Origin: an uncultured Nocardioidaceae bacterium
Lineage (GTDB): Bacteria; Actinomycetota; Actinomycetes; Propionibacteriales; Nocardioidaceae
Length of the DNA: 39,737 nt
Direction of reading: 5' to 3'
Assembly (NCBI GenBank): GCA_902805865.1
Contig: CADCUK010000063.1
Coordinates: 1 to 39,737, forward strand
Part shown: positions 1-7,914 of the stretch, in pieces
How the letters are laid out: each line of letters begins with the position of its first letter
Numbering within the stretch: position 1 is the stretch's first letter
Notes under the pieces: generated by a model
Told to the model about the DNA's origin: nothing
The model's input: only the letters and a program-made list of their open reading frames with translations
Database searches by the model: none
Made by a program: the position numbers and the translations under genes

Positions 1-66
1 GAGCTCGTAGCTCTTGCCCTCTACGTCCAGGGTGCTCTTCGCCCCGAAGCTGTCCACGCGCGCCAT
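1..66 (-). CDS. acnA: Aconitate hydratase, N-terminal fragment
   Basis: Only the first 22 codons lie in the window; the gene runs off the left edge. The translated start contains the stretch SFGAKSTLDVEGKSYEL, which matches the highly conserved N-terminus of the bacterial aconitase A / iron-responsive-protein family. That enzyme is a cytosolic [4Fe-4S] protein converting citrate to isocitrate in the TCA cycle. The ATG at 66 is preceded on the minus strand by GAGGAG (75-80) with about 8 bases of spacing, so the start is well supported. A palindromic site lies just upstream (95-122). The catalytic and iron-sulfur residues are outside the window and could not be checked. Confidence 0.88.
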   Translation of the reverse strand, partial: MARVDSFGAKSTLDVEGKSYEL

Positions 67-94
67 CCGGCGGTCTCCTCGTCGTTCGAAAGTG

Positions 95-122
95 TCTTGA
101 CGTCAAGATACATGACGTCAAG
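95..122. promoter_or_regulatory. Tandem palindromic operator upstream of acnA
   Basis: A perfect 14-bp palindrome, TCTTGACGTCAAGA (95-108), is followed by a second partial copy, TGACGTCAAG (113-122), whose 8-bp core is also palindromic. The two centres are 15 bp apart. The site sits 30-55 bp before the acnA start codon, where a promoter must lie. This looks like a double site for a dimeric regulator. MarR-family proteins commonly use such sites, and the MarR protein TamR is known to regulate aconitase in Streptomyces, so a TamR-like regulator is a reasonable guess, but the assignment is inference. Confidence 0.55.
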
Positions 123-151
123 GCAAACAGGAAGGCTGCCAGGGTGCCGTC

Positions 152-1930
152 TCACTCCTCGACGCGGTGCCGCCTCCGGTAGAGAGCAGCGCCGGCCAGC
201 ACCAGCACGGAGGCGCCCAGCAGCCCCGAGTTCGACACCTTGTCGCCGGTCTGCTCGGGAGGCTTGCTGCCCTCCGGGTTGGGCGGCCCCGTCCAGGAGA
301 CCACGTCGATGCCGCGATGGATGTCGTTGGCGGCGATGTAGTACGTGCGGGACCCGTCCTCGTTCTTCTTGATCAAGAAGTGCTGCGCGGCCCAGGTGTT
401 CGCTCCAGGCAGCGTGAAGGACGCCCGCTCGTGGAACTGCAGTCGGCCCTGGCCGTCGATGAAGTAGTCGACGATCTTGATGCCCTGGCTGTAGTAGCCC
501 ACGATGAACCGCTGCTCGCCGCGCACCCGCGCCAGCACGTGGATGTCGCAGAAGGTCGGGTCGGGCACGATCGCGTCGCTGATGAAGATCGACTTCTCAC
601 CCGACGGCGTCCGGGCGTACCGGATCCGTGAGGGGTCGCTGATGTCAAAGGCGTGCGCACCGCCGTTGCCGTACGGGTTCTCGATGCCCGGCGCACAGCT
701 GGCACCTGGGGGGACGATGCCGCCGCCTCGCTCGTCAGTGACGAACATGAACCGCCGGTCCCTCGTGGGGTCGGCCTCGTGCGACACCGCGACGCCCTCG
801 TCGGATCGTTCCTGGAGGTTCGTGTTGCAGTTGCGAGCGTCCTCGGGAGCACCGCAGTCGCGTCCTGGGTGATTGATCTTGCCCAGGAACCGCCAACCGG
901 TGGCACGCTGCGTCGCGTCGTCGGTGGCGCTGCAGTCGGTCACCTTCGCCTTCGTCACGGTGCCGTCGGCCAGCGTGCAGGACAGTGGCGCCCCCCGGAC
1001 ACTGCCGTCGCGCCGCACGAGGTCGGACACGTCCAGGATCAGCGTCGAGTTCAGGGCTGCGCAGTACAGCCGCTGGCGGGAGTAGGTGATGTCGTGGCAG
1101 GTCGCCGAGCCCTCCTCCAGCTTGCCGGTGTCCTGGTCCCGCTGCTGGGTCCACTTGGGATCCAGCTGGATCCGGGACACGACCGGACGGCAGGCATCGA
1201 TCCGCTCGGCACGGGTCCAGGAGGCCCGGCCGAAGCAGGAGCTCATGTCCATGACGTCGATCCAGTTCCGCCCGGAGAAGTCGGCGGAGCTGTTGTAGAC
1301 GATCCAGGGTCGCTGGCCGTCCACCGTGTTGGTGTGGGAGAACCCGGCGAACCGCACGAGGTGGACCTCACGCGGCTTGGCCGCGGGACGGTGCACACGC
1401 GTCATGTCCACGATCTCGATGCCACCGCCGGCGGTGTCGTGGCAGCGGCCGGTCTGGTCGGTGGTGTCGGTCAGCAGCGAGACGCGACCCCGCTGCGCGA
1501 CCTGGGTGTCGTGCTGGAGCGCGGTCACAGACCCGCTTCTCGGCTCGCAGTGCGCGGAACCGTGGTCCGCGACCCAGGTCGGCTCGACCACCCCGTTCTC
1601 GGTCAGCCGGATGATCCGCTGCCCGATGCTGCCGGCCGTGTCCTGGCCCAGTGTGCCGAACGAGCCGTAGATGTCCCCGGTGCCCTTCGGGGTGAAGAAC
1701 TCCGTGTCCGTGCCGCCCCCTGTCAGGGCGGGGCTGGCCCCGCCCCTGAAGTTGCGGAGGTGCTCCCAGGTGCCCTCACCGCGCTCGAGCCCCTCGTCGG
1801 TGGTGCCTTCGGTCGGCGCGAGCTCGGTGCGCGGGTCCGTGTGGTCGGCGGCAACCGGCCCGGCGAGCGCAGTCAAAGTGACCAGTGCCAGGGCGGCGGC
1901 ACAGGGGACGAGGCGCGAAAGCTTGGACAT
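152..1930 (-). CDS. Secreted, membrane-anchored LVIVD/beta-propeller-like protein
   Basis: A 592-residue exported protein of unknown function. Residues 1-28 form a signal peptide (basic start, hydrophobic core, cleavage near AGPVAADH). The C-terminus has a Gly-rich linker, one hydrophobic segment (about 565-583) and a basic tail RRRHRVEE, the layout of a C-terminal membrane anchor; no clear LPXTG precedes it. Short repeated motifs in the ectodomain such as IVDMTRV, LILDVSDLV, AFDISDPSR and IKIVDYF resemble LVIVD repeats, which form beta-propellers in surface proteins. Several cysteines (for example around CHDTAGG and CGAPEDARNC) could form disulfides outside the cell. The ATG at 1930 is preceded by AGAGGA. 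The gene stands alone, divergent from the membrane protein at 2028. Binding partner or enzymatic role cannot be told from sequence. Confidence 0.7.
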   Translation of the reverse strand: MSKLSRLVPCAAALALVTLTALAGPVAADHTDPRTELAPTEGTTDEGLERGEGTWEHLRNFRGGASPALTGGGTDTEFFTPKGTGDIYGSFGTLGQDTAGSIGQRIIRLTENGVVEPTWVADHGSAHCEPRSGSVTALQHDTQVAQRGRVSLLTDTTDQTGRCHDTAGGGIEIVDMTRVHRPAAKPREVHLVRFAGFSHTNTVDGQRPWIVYNSSADFSGRNWIDVMDMSSCFGRASWTRAERIDACRPVVSRIQLDPKWTQQRDQDTGKLEEGSATCHDITYSRQRLYCAALNSTLILDVSDLVRRDGSVRGAPLSCTLADGTVTKAKVTDCSATDDATQRATGWRFLGKINHPGRDCGAPEDARNCNTNLQERSDEGVAVSHEADPTRDRRFMFVTDERGGGIVPPGASCAPGIENPYGNGGAHAFDISDPSRIRYARTPSGEKSIFISDAIVPDPTFCDIHVLARVRGEQRFIVGYYSQGIKIVDYFIDGQGRLQFHERASFTLPGANTWAAQHFLIKKNEDGSRTYYIAANDIHRGIDVVSWTGPPNPEGSKPPEQTGDKVSNSGLLGASVLVLAGAALYRRRHRVEE

Positions 1931-2015
1931 TGTGGGTCCTCTCGGTCCTGCTCAGGGTCCCTCCCGAGACCAGAAACTGTAGATGGGTCCGGCTCCAGGG
2001 GGAAGGCCCCGACGT

Positions 2016-2021
2016 TACGCT
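2016..2021 (+). promoter_or_regulatory. -10 box TACGCT, leaderless start
   Basis: TACGCT ends six bases before the ATG at 2028, so transcription should begin at or within a base or two of the start codon. This favours 2028 over the in-frame upstream ATG at 1983, which lies before the promoter element. No convincing -35 hexamer is visible. Confidence 0.45.
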
Positions 2022-2027
2022 GCCCGG

Positions 2028-3299
2028 ATGCTGCCCGCCTCCGGTCCGCCGACCGTGCTCCCGGTCGCGCACCCGGTCACCGGTCATCCGCACGTGGACG
2101 TGCCGGTGCTGCTGCTCGCAGTCCTTTCGTTCTGCCTGGTGCTCGCGGTCGGCCTGGGGATGCCCCGAGGTGCGACGAAGGGCTCGATGCCTCCGCCGGC
2201 GAGCTGGGAGGGGTCGCTGAGCGCGCCGCAGAAGGCCGTCCGGGCAGTGTCCGTGGGCGTGCTGCTGCTGTGCCTCGCGGCAGCCAGGCTCGGCACCGCC
2301 AGCGAGCTGGACAACCTGGCGCCGGCGCTGGTGCTGGGCGTCGCGTGGCCGTTGCTGTTCCTCGGCGCCCTCCTGCTCGGTTCGTCGTGGCGTTGGCTCG
2401 ATCCATGGGACGCCGGTGCCCGGGTGCTGGTGCCAGGAGACCGCAGCCGCCCGGAGGATGACGTCCGGCCGGCCGTGGCACTCGCGCTGCCCGTGCTGTG
2501 GTACGTCGCAGTGCACCCCACCCCCCTGGACCCTCGGGACCTCGGGGTCGCTCTGGCGGCCTACGTCACGGTCGCCGTCGCAGGCAGCCTCGCGCTCGGT
2601 CGGCGCCGATGGCTCTCGACCGCCGACCCTGTCGGGGTGGTCCTGACCTGGGTGGGCCGGGCGCGCCCGGCATGGGCTGCGTCGTCCGCGACACCTCCCG
2701 GATCAGCAGCACCGCTCGGGGTCCGCGCACCGACGGGGCTGGGGGCCTTGTACGGCGTCTTCGCCGGCGCGCTCCTGTTCGGCGCGTACCGGCGGAGCGA
2801 GACCTGGACCGGGCTCGTGGACGTCACCGACGCCGTCGTGGCGACGGCAGCGATGCTGGCTTTCGCTGCCCTCGGCGCAGCGGTGGTCACGCTGCTGGCG
2901 CGCGTGTCGGGGCTCCTTGCGCCCCGTCGTCAGCGAGTGGACACCGTCGACCCGGCTGCGGTCGTCGTCCTCGCGTTCGGCCCCGTGATCGTCGGCGTCG
3001 TCGTTGCGGTGGCGCTCGCCAGGAACCGGTTCTTCAACGCCGTGCAGCTGCTGCCCGGTCTCGTCGGCGACCCTCTCGGCCTGGGGTGGGACCTGCTCGG
3101 CGATTCGTTGGCGGGGCTGGACCCCGCCCCGCTCGGTGCGGCCGGGCTGCTCGCCACGCAGCTGGTCGTGCTGCTCGCCACTCACCTGTGGGGTGCGGTG
3201 CTGGCAGGTCGACTGCTGCCTCGAGCCGCACGGCTGCCGGCGGTCCTTCTGCTCGCGCAGTCCTCGGCGGCCACCTTGGCCGTGATCAGCGCGCACTGA
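2028..3299 (+). CDS. Multi-pass integral membrane protein, function unknown
   Basis: A 423-residue, strongly hydrophobic protein with about ten predicted membrane spans: near residues 20-40, 67-87, 95-117, 150-165, 172-192, 235-253, 265-293, 307-325, 355-385 and 395-412. A conserved-looking SSWRWLDPWDAG motif follows the third span; similar Trp-Asn/Asp-Pro-Trp motifs occur in uncharacterised actinobacterial membrane proteins. I see no transporter signature or catalytic motif. The start at 2028 is chosen from the -10 box at 2016-2021. Its 3' end overlaps the convergent methyltransferase by 14 bp. I do not recognise a function. Confidence 0.65.
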   Translation: MLPASGPPTVLPVAHPVTGHPHVDVPVLLLAVLSFCLVLAVGLGMPRGATKGSMPPPASWEGSLSAPQKAVRAVSVGVLLLCLAAARLGTASELDNLAPALVLGVAWPLLFLGALLLGSSWRWLDPWDAGARVLVPGDRSRPEDDVRPAVALALPVLWYVAVHPTPLDPRDLGVALAAYVTVAVAGSLALGRRRWLSTADPVGVVLTWVGRARPAWAASSATPPGSAAPLGVRAPTGLGALYGVFAGALLFGAYRRSETWTGLVDVTDAVVATAAMLAFAALGAAVVTLLARVSGLLAPRRQRVDTVDPAAVVVLAFGPVIVGVVVAVALARNRFFNAVQLLPGLVGDPLGLGWDLLGDSLAGLDPAPLGAAGLLATQLVVLLATHLWGAVLAGRLLPRAARLPAVLLLAQSSAATLAVISAH

Positions 3300-4467
3300 A
3301 CGTGCCGACGACCTCGACGTGCTGGGTCATCGGGAAGAGGTCGAAGGCCCGGGCGGCCGACAGCCGGTAGCCGTGCTCCGCGAACAGCGCGACGTCCCGG
3401 GCGAAGGACGACGGGTCGCACGCCACGTGGACGACCGTGCGCGGCTCGAGCCGGACGATGCCCTCGACCACCGGACGGCGGGCACCCTCGCGCGGCGGGT
3501 CCAGGACGACGACGTCCCAGGCGCCGTCCCCGGTCATCGACTCGAGCACCCGGTCCACGCTGCCGCGGACCGGCTCCACCCAGGGGTACGCCGCCAGGTT
3601 GGCCCCAGCGTGCTCGGTCGCGCCCCGGTCTCCCTCCACCGCCGTGACGTGGCCGGTCACACCGACGGCCTCGGCAAGGAAGGCCGTGAACAGGCCGACG
3701 CCGCTGTAGAGGTCGAGGACCCGGTCCCCGGGCCTCACCCCGGCCGCGTCGAGGACCGCGGACAGGAGCGCCTCGGGAGCCCCGAGATGGACCTGCCAGA
3801 AGCCGTCGGCCGCGACCTCGAAGGCACGGTCGCGAACGGTCTCGACAACGACCTCGTCGCCCGTCGCGGTCTCGCCCTCGATCGCCACCCGGGCACCCGG
3901 CGCCTGGATGAGGCAGTCGTCGACCTCGACGATGCTCCTGGACCGGTGTTCCCGCAGCCCGAGGCCCCCCGAGGACGTGCGGTGGAAGCGCATCCGGGTC
4001 CGCCACCGCAGGCCTCGGTCGTCGCCGGGAACGGCCTCGACCTCGACGGGAAGGTCGAGCCCGGCCAGCCGCGCGAGCTGCTCCCGCACGACCTCTTCCT
4101 TGAGCCGGCGCTGGGCCGACAGCTCCACGTGCTGGAAGTCGCAGCCACCGCACAGTCCGGGGCCGGCGTAGCTGCAGGGTGGAGCCACCCGGTCCACCGA
4201 GGCCCGGTGCACCTCGACGGCGTCACCGCGCAGGAACCGGTCGCCCACCTCGCCCTCGGTGAGCCGCACGGTCACCAGCTCACCGGGGAGCGCGTGCCGG
4301 ACGAACACGACCGTGCCGCCGACCTCGGGGGCGTCCTCCGGCAGCCGGGCGACGAAGTGGCCGCCGTGCGCGACCCGGCCGACCTCGACGTCGTACGACT
4401 CACCGACCACGGACCGGCCGCGCGAACGGCGTGCCCGAGGTCCCTGGCCGCTCCGACGAGGCGTCAA
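3286..4467 (-). CDS. TRAM-domain 23S rRNA/tRNA (uracil-5-)-methyltransferase, RlmCD/TrmA family
   Basis: Predicted SAM-dependent RNA m5U methyltransferase of 393 residues. An N-terminal TRAM RNA-binding domain (about 24-86) is followed by Cys98-x7-Cys106-x2-Cys109 and a later VDDC, the four cysteines expected to hold a [4Fe-4S] cluster. The SAM site is DLYSGVGLF, the substrate motif is DPPREG, the catalytic cysteine lies in VACDPSSFARD and the general-base Glu in FPMTQHVE. The proposed start is TTG at 4467: it overlaps the stop of the transporter gene (TTGA) and has AAGGAG five bases upstream, indicating translational coupling. The alternative GTG at 4410 has a poor ribosome site. The ortholog beside this transporter in M. 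tuberculosis is Rv2689c. Whether the target is rRNA or tRNA cannot be decided here. Confidence 0.85.
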   Translation of the reverse strand: MTPRRSGQGPRARRSRGRSVVGESYDVEVGRVAHGGHFVARLPEDAPEVGGTVVFVRHALPGELVTVRLTEGEVGDRFLRGDAVEVHRASVDRVAPPCSYAGPGLCGGCDFQHVELSAQRRLKEEVVREQLARLAGLDLPVEVEAVPGDDRGLRWRTRMRFHRTSSGGLGLREHRSRSIVEVDDCLIQAPGARVAIEGETATGDEVVVETVRDRAFEVAADGFWQVHLGAPEALLSAVLDAAGVRPGDRVLDLYSGVGLFTAFLAEAVGVTGHVTAVEGDRGATEHAGANLAAYPWVEPVRGSVDRVLESMTGDGAWDVVVLDPPREGARRPVVEGIVRLEPRTVVHVACDPSSFARDVALFAEHGYRLSAARAFDLFPMTQHVEVVGTFSAR

Positions 4468-6506
4468 TCGAGCTCCTTGTCGATGCCCTCGGACCAGTCG
4501 ACGTACGTGCGTCCCGCGCGGACCTGCTCGTCCTGCCGGAGCGCCCGCTCCTCGCCGATCTGGGAGGACCTGAGCTGGTACGGCACCGAGGTCATCATCA
4601 CCCCGGGGGTGAAGAGCAGCCGCGTCTTGAGCCGCAGGGCGGTCTGGTTGTGCAGCAGCTGCTCCCACCAGCGACCCACGACGTACTCCGGGATGAACAC
4701 CGCGACCACGCCACGCGGCTGGGCCGCGCGGATCGCCTTCGCGTACTCGACGATCGGCCTGATGACCTCGCGGTACGGCGAGTCGAGGACCTTCAGCGGG
4801 ACGTCGATCCCGCGCCGGTCCCACTCGTCGATGATCCGGTCACGTTCGACGGGGTCCGTCGAGACCATCACCGCCTCGAGGACGTTCGGCCGGCTTGCCT
4901 TCGCGTAGGCGAGAGCACGCATCGTCGGCTTGTGCACCTTCGAGACGAGCAGGATCGCGTGCACACGCGTCGGGAGCAGCTGGTCGTCGGCCTCGATCGC
5001 CAGCTCCTCCCCGACGGAGTCGTAGTGCCGGCGGATCGACTTCATGATCATGAAGAAGGTGCCCATCGCGAGGATCGCGATCCAGGCGCCCGCGAGGAAC
5101 TTGGTCACCAGCACGACGACCAGCACCACCGCCGTCATGCCGAAGCCGAAGGTGTTGATCGCGCGGGACCGCATCATCCGCAGCCGCTCCCGCGGGTCGG
5201 TCTCGGTCCGCAGCTCGCGGGTCCAGTGCCTGATCATCCCCAGCTGCCCGAGGGTGAAGGACACGAAGACGCCGACGATGTAGAGCTGGATCAGCCTGGT
5301 GACCTGGGCGTCGAAGGCCAGGATCAGACCGCCGGCCATCGCGGCGAGGATCAGGATGCCGTTGCTGTACGCCAGCCGGTCGCCCCGCGAGCCGAGCTGT
5401 CGCGGGAGGTACCCGTCCTTGGCGAGGATGGAGCCGAGCACCGGGAAGCCGTTGAACGCGGTGTTGGCGGCCAGGACGAGGATCACGACGGTCGTCGCGA
5501 TGACGAAGTAGAAGCCGAGGTCGAAGTGGTCGAACACCCCCCGGGCGATCTGCGCGAGCACCGTGTGCTGCTCGTGGTCTGCCGGCAGGGGTGACCCGTC
5601 CGCGTTGGTGAGGCGCTCGGGCTGCAGGGGGTCGACGTACTGCAGCCCCATGTGCCGGGCCAGCGCCACGATGCTCAACATCATCGCCACCGAGATCGCG
5701 GCCAGCAGCAGCAGCGTGGTCGCAGCGTTGCGGCTCTTCGGCTTCTGGAAGGCGGGCACCCCGGTCGAGATCGCCTCCACCCCGGTCAGCGCGGCGCACC
5801 CGGAGGAGAACGCCCTCGCGAGCAGGAAGACCAGCGCGATGTTGGTGATCGTGCCCTCGTAGCCGGCCACCGGCGTCACCGCCAGGTCCGCGGACTCCAC
5901 CTCAGGCAGGTCGCCGAGCAGCTCGCGCCCCAGGCCCCAGGCGGCCATCCCGAAGATGCCGATCATGAATCCGTAGGTGGGCACCGCGAACCACCACCCG
6001 GGCTGACCGGCTCCGCGCAGGTTGATCGCGGCGATCAGCACCACCAGCACGCAGGCGTAGATCACCTCCCGCTCGTTGACGAAGCCCAGCACCGCTCCTG
6101 CGTTGTCCACGGCCGCGGAGATCGAGACCGCGACGGTCAGCACGTAGTCGATCAGGAGCGCGCCCGCCACCGTGAGACCTGCGTTCTGCCCCAGGTTGAC
6201 GGTGGCGACCTCGTAGTCCCCGCCACCGCTCGGATAGGCCCGCACGTTCTGCCGGTAGGACGCGACGACGGTGAACATCACCAGCGCGACCGCGAGCGCC
6301 ACCGGCAAGGAGTAGAAGTACGCCGTGGTCCCACCGGCCACCGCGAGCATGATGAAGATCTCGTCCGGCGCGTAGGCCACCGAGGACAGGGCGTCGCTGG
6401 CGAACACCGGCAGCGCGATCCGCTTCCGCAGAAGGGTGTGGCCCAGCTGCGAGGACCGCAGCTTGCGGCCCAGCAGAATGCGCTTGGAGACATCGCCGAC
6501 ACCCAC
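4464..6506 (-). CDS. APC-superfamily permease resembling the KimA potassium importer
   Basis: A 680-residue transporter with about 12 membrane spans in residues 40-450 and a cytoplasmic C-terminal domain of about 220 residues. Segments such as KRIALPVFASDALSSVAYAP, YRQNVRAYPSGGGDYEV and LIDYVLTVAVSISA closely resemble Bacillus KimA/YdaO, a K+/H+ importer of the APC fold. The C-terminal part (from about VHAILLVSKVHKPTMRAL) looks like the USP-like domain of that family. Databases often label such proteins generic amino acid permeases; potassium is my inference, strengthened by the two divergent TrkA genes next door. The start is set at GTG 6506, eight bases after a TAGCCT box. The upstream in-frame GTG at 6536 has its GGAG directly adjacent, which is too close. 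The gene is translationally coupled to the downstream methyltransferase. Confidence 0.75.
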   Translation of the reverse strand: MGVGDVSKRILLGRKLRSSQLGHTLLRKRIALPVFASDALSSVAYAPDEIFIMLAVAGGTTAYFYSLPVALAVALVMFTVVASYRQNVRAYPSGGGDYEVATVNLGQNAGLTVAGALLIDYVLTVAVSISAAVDNAGAVLGFVNEREVIYACVLVVLIAAINLRGAGQPGWWFAVPTYGFMIGIFGMAAWGLGRELLGDLPEVESADLAVTPVAGYEGTITNIALVFLLARAFSSGCAALTGVEAISTGVPAFQKPKSRNAATTLLLLAAISVAMMLSIVALARHMGLQYVDPLQPERLTNADGSPLPADHEQHTVLAQIARGVFDHFDLGFYFVIATTVVILVLAANTAFNGFPVLGSILAKDGYLPRQLGSRGDRLAYSNGILILAAMAGGLILAFDAQVTRLIQLYIVGVFVSFTLGQLGMIRHWTRELRTETDPRERLRMMRSRAINTFGFGMTAVVLVVVLVTKFLAGAWIAILAMGTFFMIMKSIRRHYDSVGEELAIEADDQLLPTRVHAILLVSKVHKPTMRALAYAKASRPNVLEAVMVSTDPVERDRIIDEWDRRGIDVPLKVLDSPYREVIRPIVEYAKAIRAAQPRGVVAVFIPEYVVGRWWEQLLHNQTALRLKTRLLFTPGVMMTSVPYQLRSSQIGEERALRQDEQVRAGRTYVDWSEGIDKELD

Positions 6507-6514
6507 GATCAGCA

Positions 6515-6582
6515 AGGCTAGGTCATGGGCGCCCACCTCCGGACCCGATGTGCCGTACCCCTCCCAGGCTGCGGTGTAGCGT
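6515..6582. promoter_or_regulatory. Divergent leaderless promoters: transporter and trkA pair
   Basis: On the minus strand TAGCCT (6515-6520) ends eight bases before the GTG at 6506. On the plus strand TAGCGT (6577-6582) ends seven bases before the GTG at 6590. Both fit actinobacterial -10 boxes serving leaderless transcripts. The two boxes are about 60 bp apart, so the opposed promoters probably influence each other. The -35 regions are weak. Confidence 0.5.
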
Positions 6583-6589
6583 TCGCTCC

Positions 6590-7252
6590 GTGCACGTCGT
6601 GATCATGGGATGCGGCCGGGTCGGGAGCACCCTCGCCCGCAGTCTCGAGGACCGCAACCACACCGTCTCGATCATCGACAACAACGCGGACGCGTTCCGC
6701 CGGTTGGGGCCCGGGTTCGGCGGCACCAAGGTGATCGGCATCGGGTTCGACGGCGACGTCCTGGAGGAGGCCGGCATCGAGAAGGCCGACGCCTTCGCGG
6801 CGGTCTCCAGCGGCGACAACTCGAACATCATCGCCGCGCGCGTGGCCCGTGAGCAGTTCGGCATCCAGAACGTCGTGGCGCGGATCTACGACCCGGGCCG
6901 CGCGGAGGTCTACCAGCGGCTCGGCATCCCCACGGTCGCGACGGTCAAGTGGACCGCGGACCAGGTGCTGCGCCGGCTGCTCCCGGTGGGCACGGAACCC
7001 GACTTCCGCGACCCCAGCGGCACGATCCGCGTCGACGCCGTGACCGTCAACGAGCTGTGGACCGGCCAGCGCACGATCGTCTTCCAGGAGCAGTCCGGGT
7101 CGAGGATCGCCTGGCTCGACCGGCTCGGCGAAGGCACCCTCCCGACCAGGGAGACCGTGCTGCAGGAGAACGACGTCCTGCACCTGGTGATGCGGGAGGA
7201 CAACGCCGAGCGGGTCCTCGAGGTGTTCGCACGGGGACCGGAGGCCGACTGA
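6590..7252 (+). CDS. trkA: TrkA-family potassium regulatory protein (first of pair, CeoB-like)
   Basis: A 220-residue cytoplasmic RCK/KTN protein. The N-terminal Rossmann domain carries the dinucleotide motif MGCGRVGS (residues 6-13) and the acidic residue after strand 2 (IIDNN), which favours NAD(H) binding. The second half (from about residue 135) is a TrkA_C ligand-binding domain. Such proteins gate potassium uptake systems in response to nucleotide. It is co-transcribed with a second TrkA of identical length: its stop shares one base with the next start (TGATG). No TrkH/TrkG channel gene is nearby; the only transporter is the divergent KimA-like permease. The pair corresponds in order to ceoB-ceoC of M. 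tuberculosis. Start GTG 6590 follows a leaderless -10 box. Confidence 0.88.
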   Translation: MHVVIMGCGRVGSTLARSLEDRNHTVSIIDNNADAFRRLGPGFGGTKVIGIGFDGDVLEEAGIEKADAFAAVSSGDNSNIIAARVAREQFGIQNVVARIYDPGRAEVYQRLGIPTVATVKWTADQVLRRLLPVGTEPDFRDPSGTIRVDAVTVNELWTGQRTIVFQEQSGSRIAWLDRLGEGTLPTRETVLQENDVLHLVMREDNAERVLEVFARGPEAD

Positions 7253-7914
7253 TGCGCGTGGCCATCGCCGGCGCAGGAGCCGTCGGCAGGTCGATCGCCC
7301 GCGAGCTGATCGAGAACGGTCACAAGGTCCTGCTCATCGACAAGGAGCCGGGGGCCATCCGTCCAGAGCGGGTGCCGGACGCGGAGTGGCTGCTCGCGGA
7401 CTCCTGCGAGCTGTCCTCGTTGGAGGAGGCGCGCCTGGAGACCTGTGACGTGGTCATCGCCGCGACCGGTGACGACAAGGCCAACCTCGTCACGTCGCTG
7501 CTGGCGAAGACCGAGTTCGCGGTGCCGCGCACCGTCGGGCGGGTCAACCACCCCAACAACGAGTGGCTGTTCAGCGAGGCCTGGGGCGTGGACGTCAACG
7601 TCTCGACCCCGCGGATCATGTCGGCACTGGTCGAGGAGGCCGTGACGATCGGCGACGTCGTCCGGCTGTTCACGTTCCGTCAGGGCAACGCCAACCTCGT
7701 GGAGATGACGCTGCCGGCGGACTCGCCGTACATCGGCAAGCAGGTCGGGCTCATCCCGTTCCCCGAGAACTGCCGGCTGGTGACGATCCTGCGCGACGGG
7801 TTCGTCTACACGCCCGAGGCCGAGCAGCCGCTGGAGGTGGGCGACGAGCTCCTGTTCGTGGCCTCGCCCGAGGCGGAGCCGGAGCTCGAGCAGCTGCTCA
7901 ACCCTGGTCGGTGA
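7252..7914 (+). CDS. trkA: TrkA-family potassium regulatory protein (second of pair, CeoC-like)
   Basis: A 220-residue paralog of the preceding gene with the same two-domain layout: Rossmann motif AGAGAVGRS at residues 5-13, an acidic residue in LLIDKE, then a TrkA_C domain with the signature ADSPYIGKQVGLIPFP. Homologous single-Rossmann TrkA subunits assemble as octameric rings; two consecutive genes suggest a hetero-oligomer, which is inference. It is translated by TGATG coupling from the first trkA. The 3' end overlaps the convergent DUF3159 gene by 17 bp. Confidence 0.88.
   Translation: MRVAIAGAGAVGRSIARELIENGHKVLLIDKEPGAIRPERVPDAEWLLADSCELSSLEEARLETCDVVIAATGDDKANLVTSLLAKTEFAVPRTVGRVNHPNNEWLFSEAWGVDVNVSTPRIMSALVEEAVTIGDVVRLFTFRQGNANLVEMTLPADSPYIGKQVGLIPFPENCRLVTILRDGFVYTPEAEQPLEVGDELLFVASPEAEPELEQLLNPGR

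Noticed and set aside
653-2461. Long open frame on the plus strand antisense to the secreted protein
   Set aside because: It mirrors the real gene on the other strand, is rich in Arg/Gly/Pro/Val with no domain, and crosses the promoter of the membrane protein. This is typical of GC-rich DNA, where stops are rare in the shadow frames.
3319-4908. 529-codon plus-strand frame antisense to the methyltransferase and transporter
   Set aside because: No recognisable protein features and it spans two genes whose minus-strand products have clear catalytic motifs.
6518-6526. A GGAGGTG-preceded ATG ACC TAG two-codon leader before the transporter
   Set aside because: Attractive as an attenuator, but the TAG belongs to the TAGCCT box that probably sets transcription downstream, so the mini-frame is unlikely to be in the mRNA.
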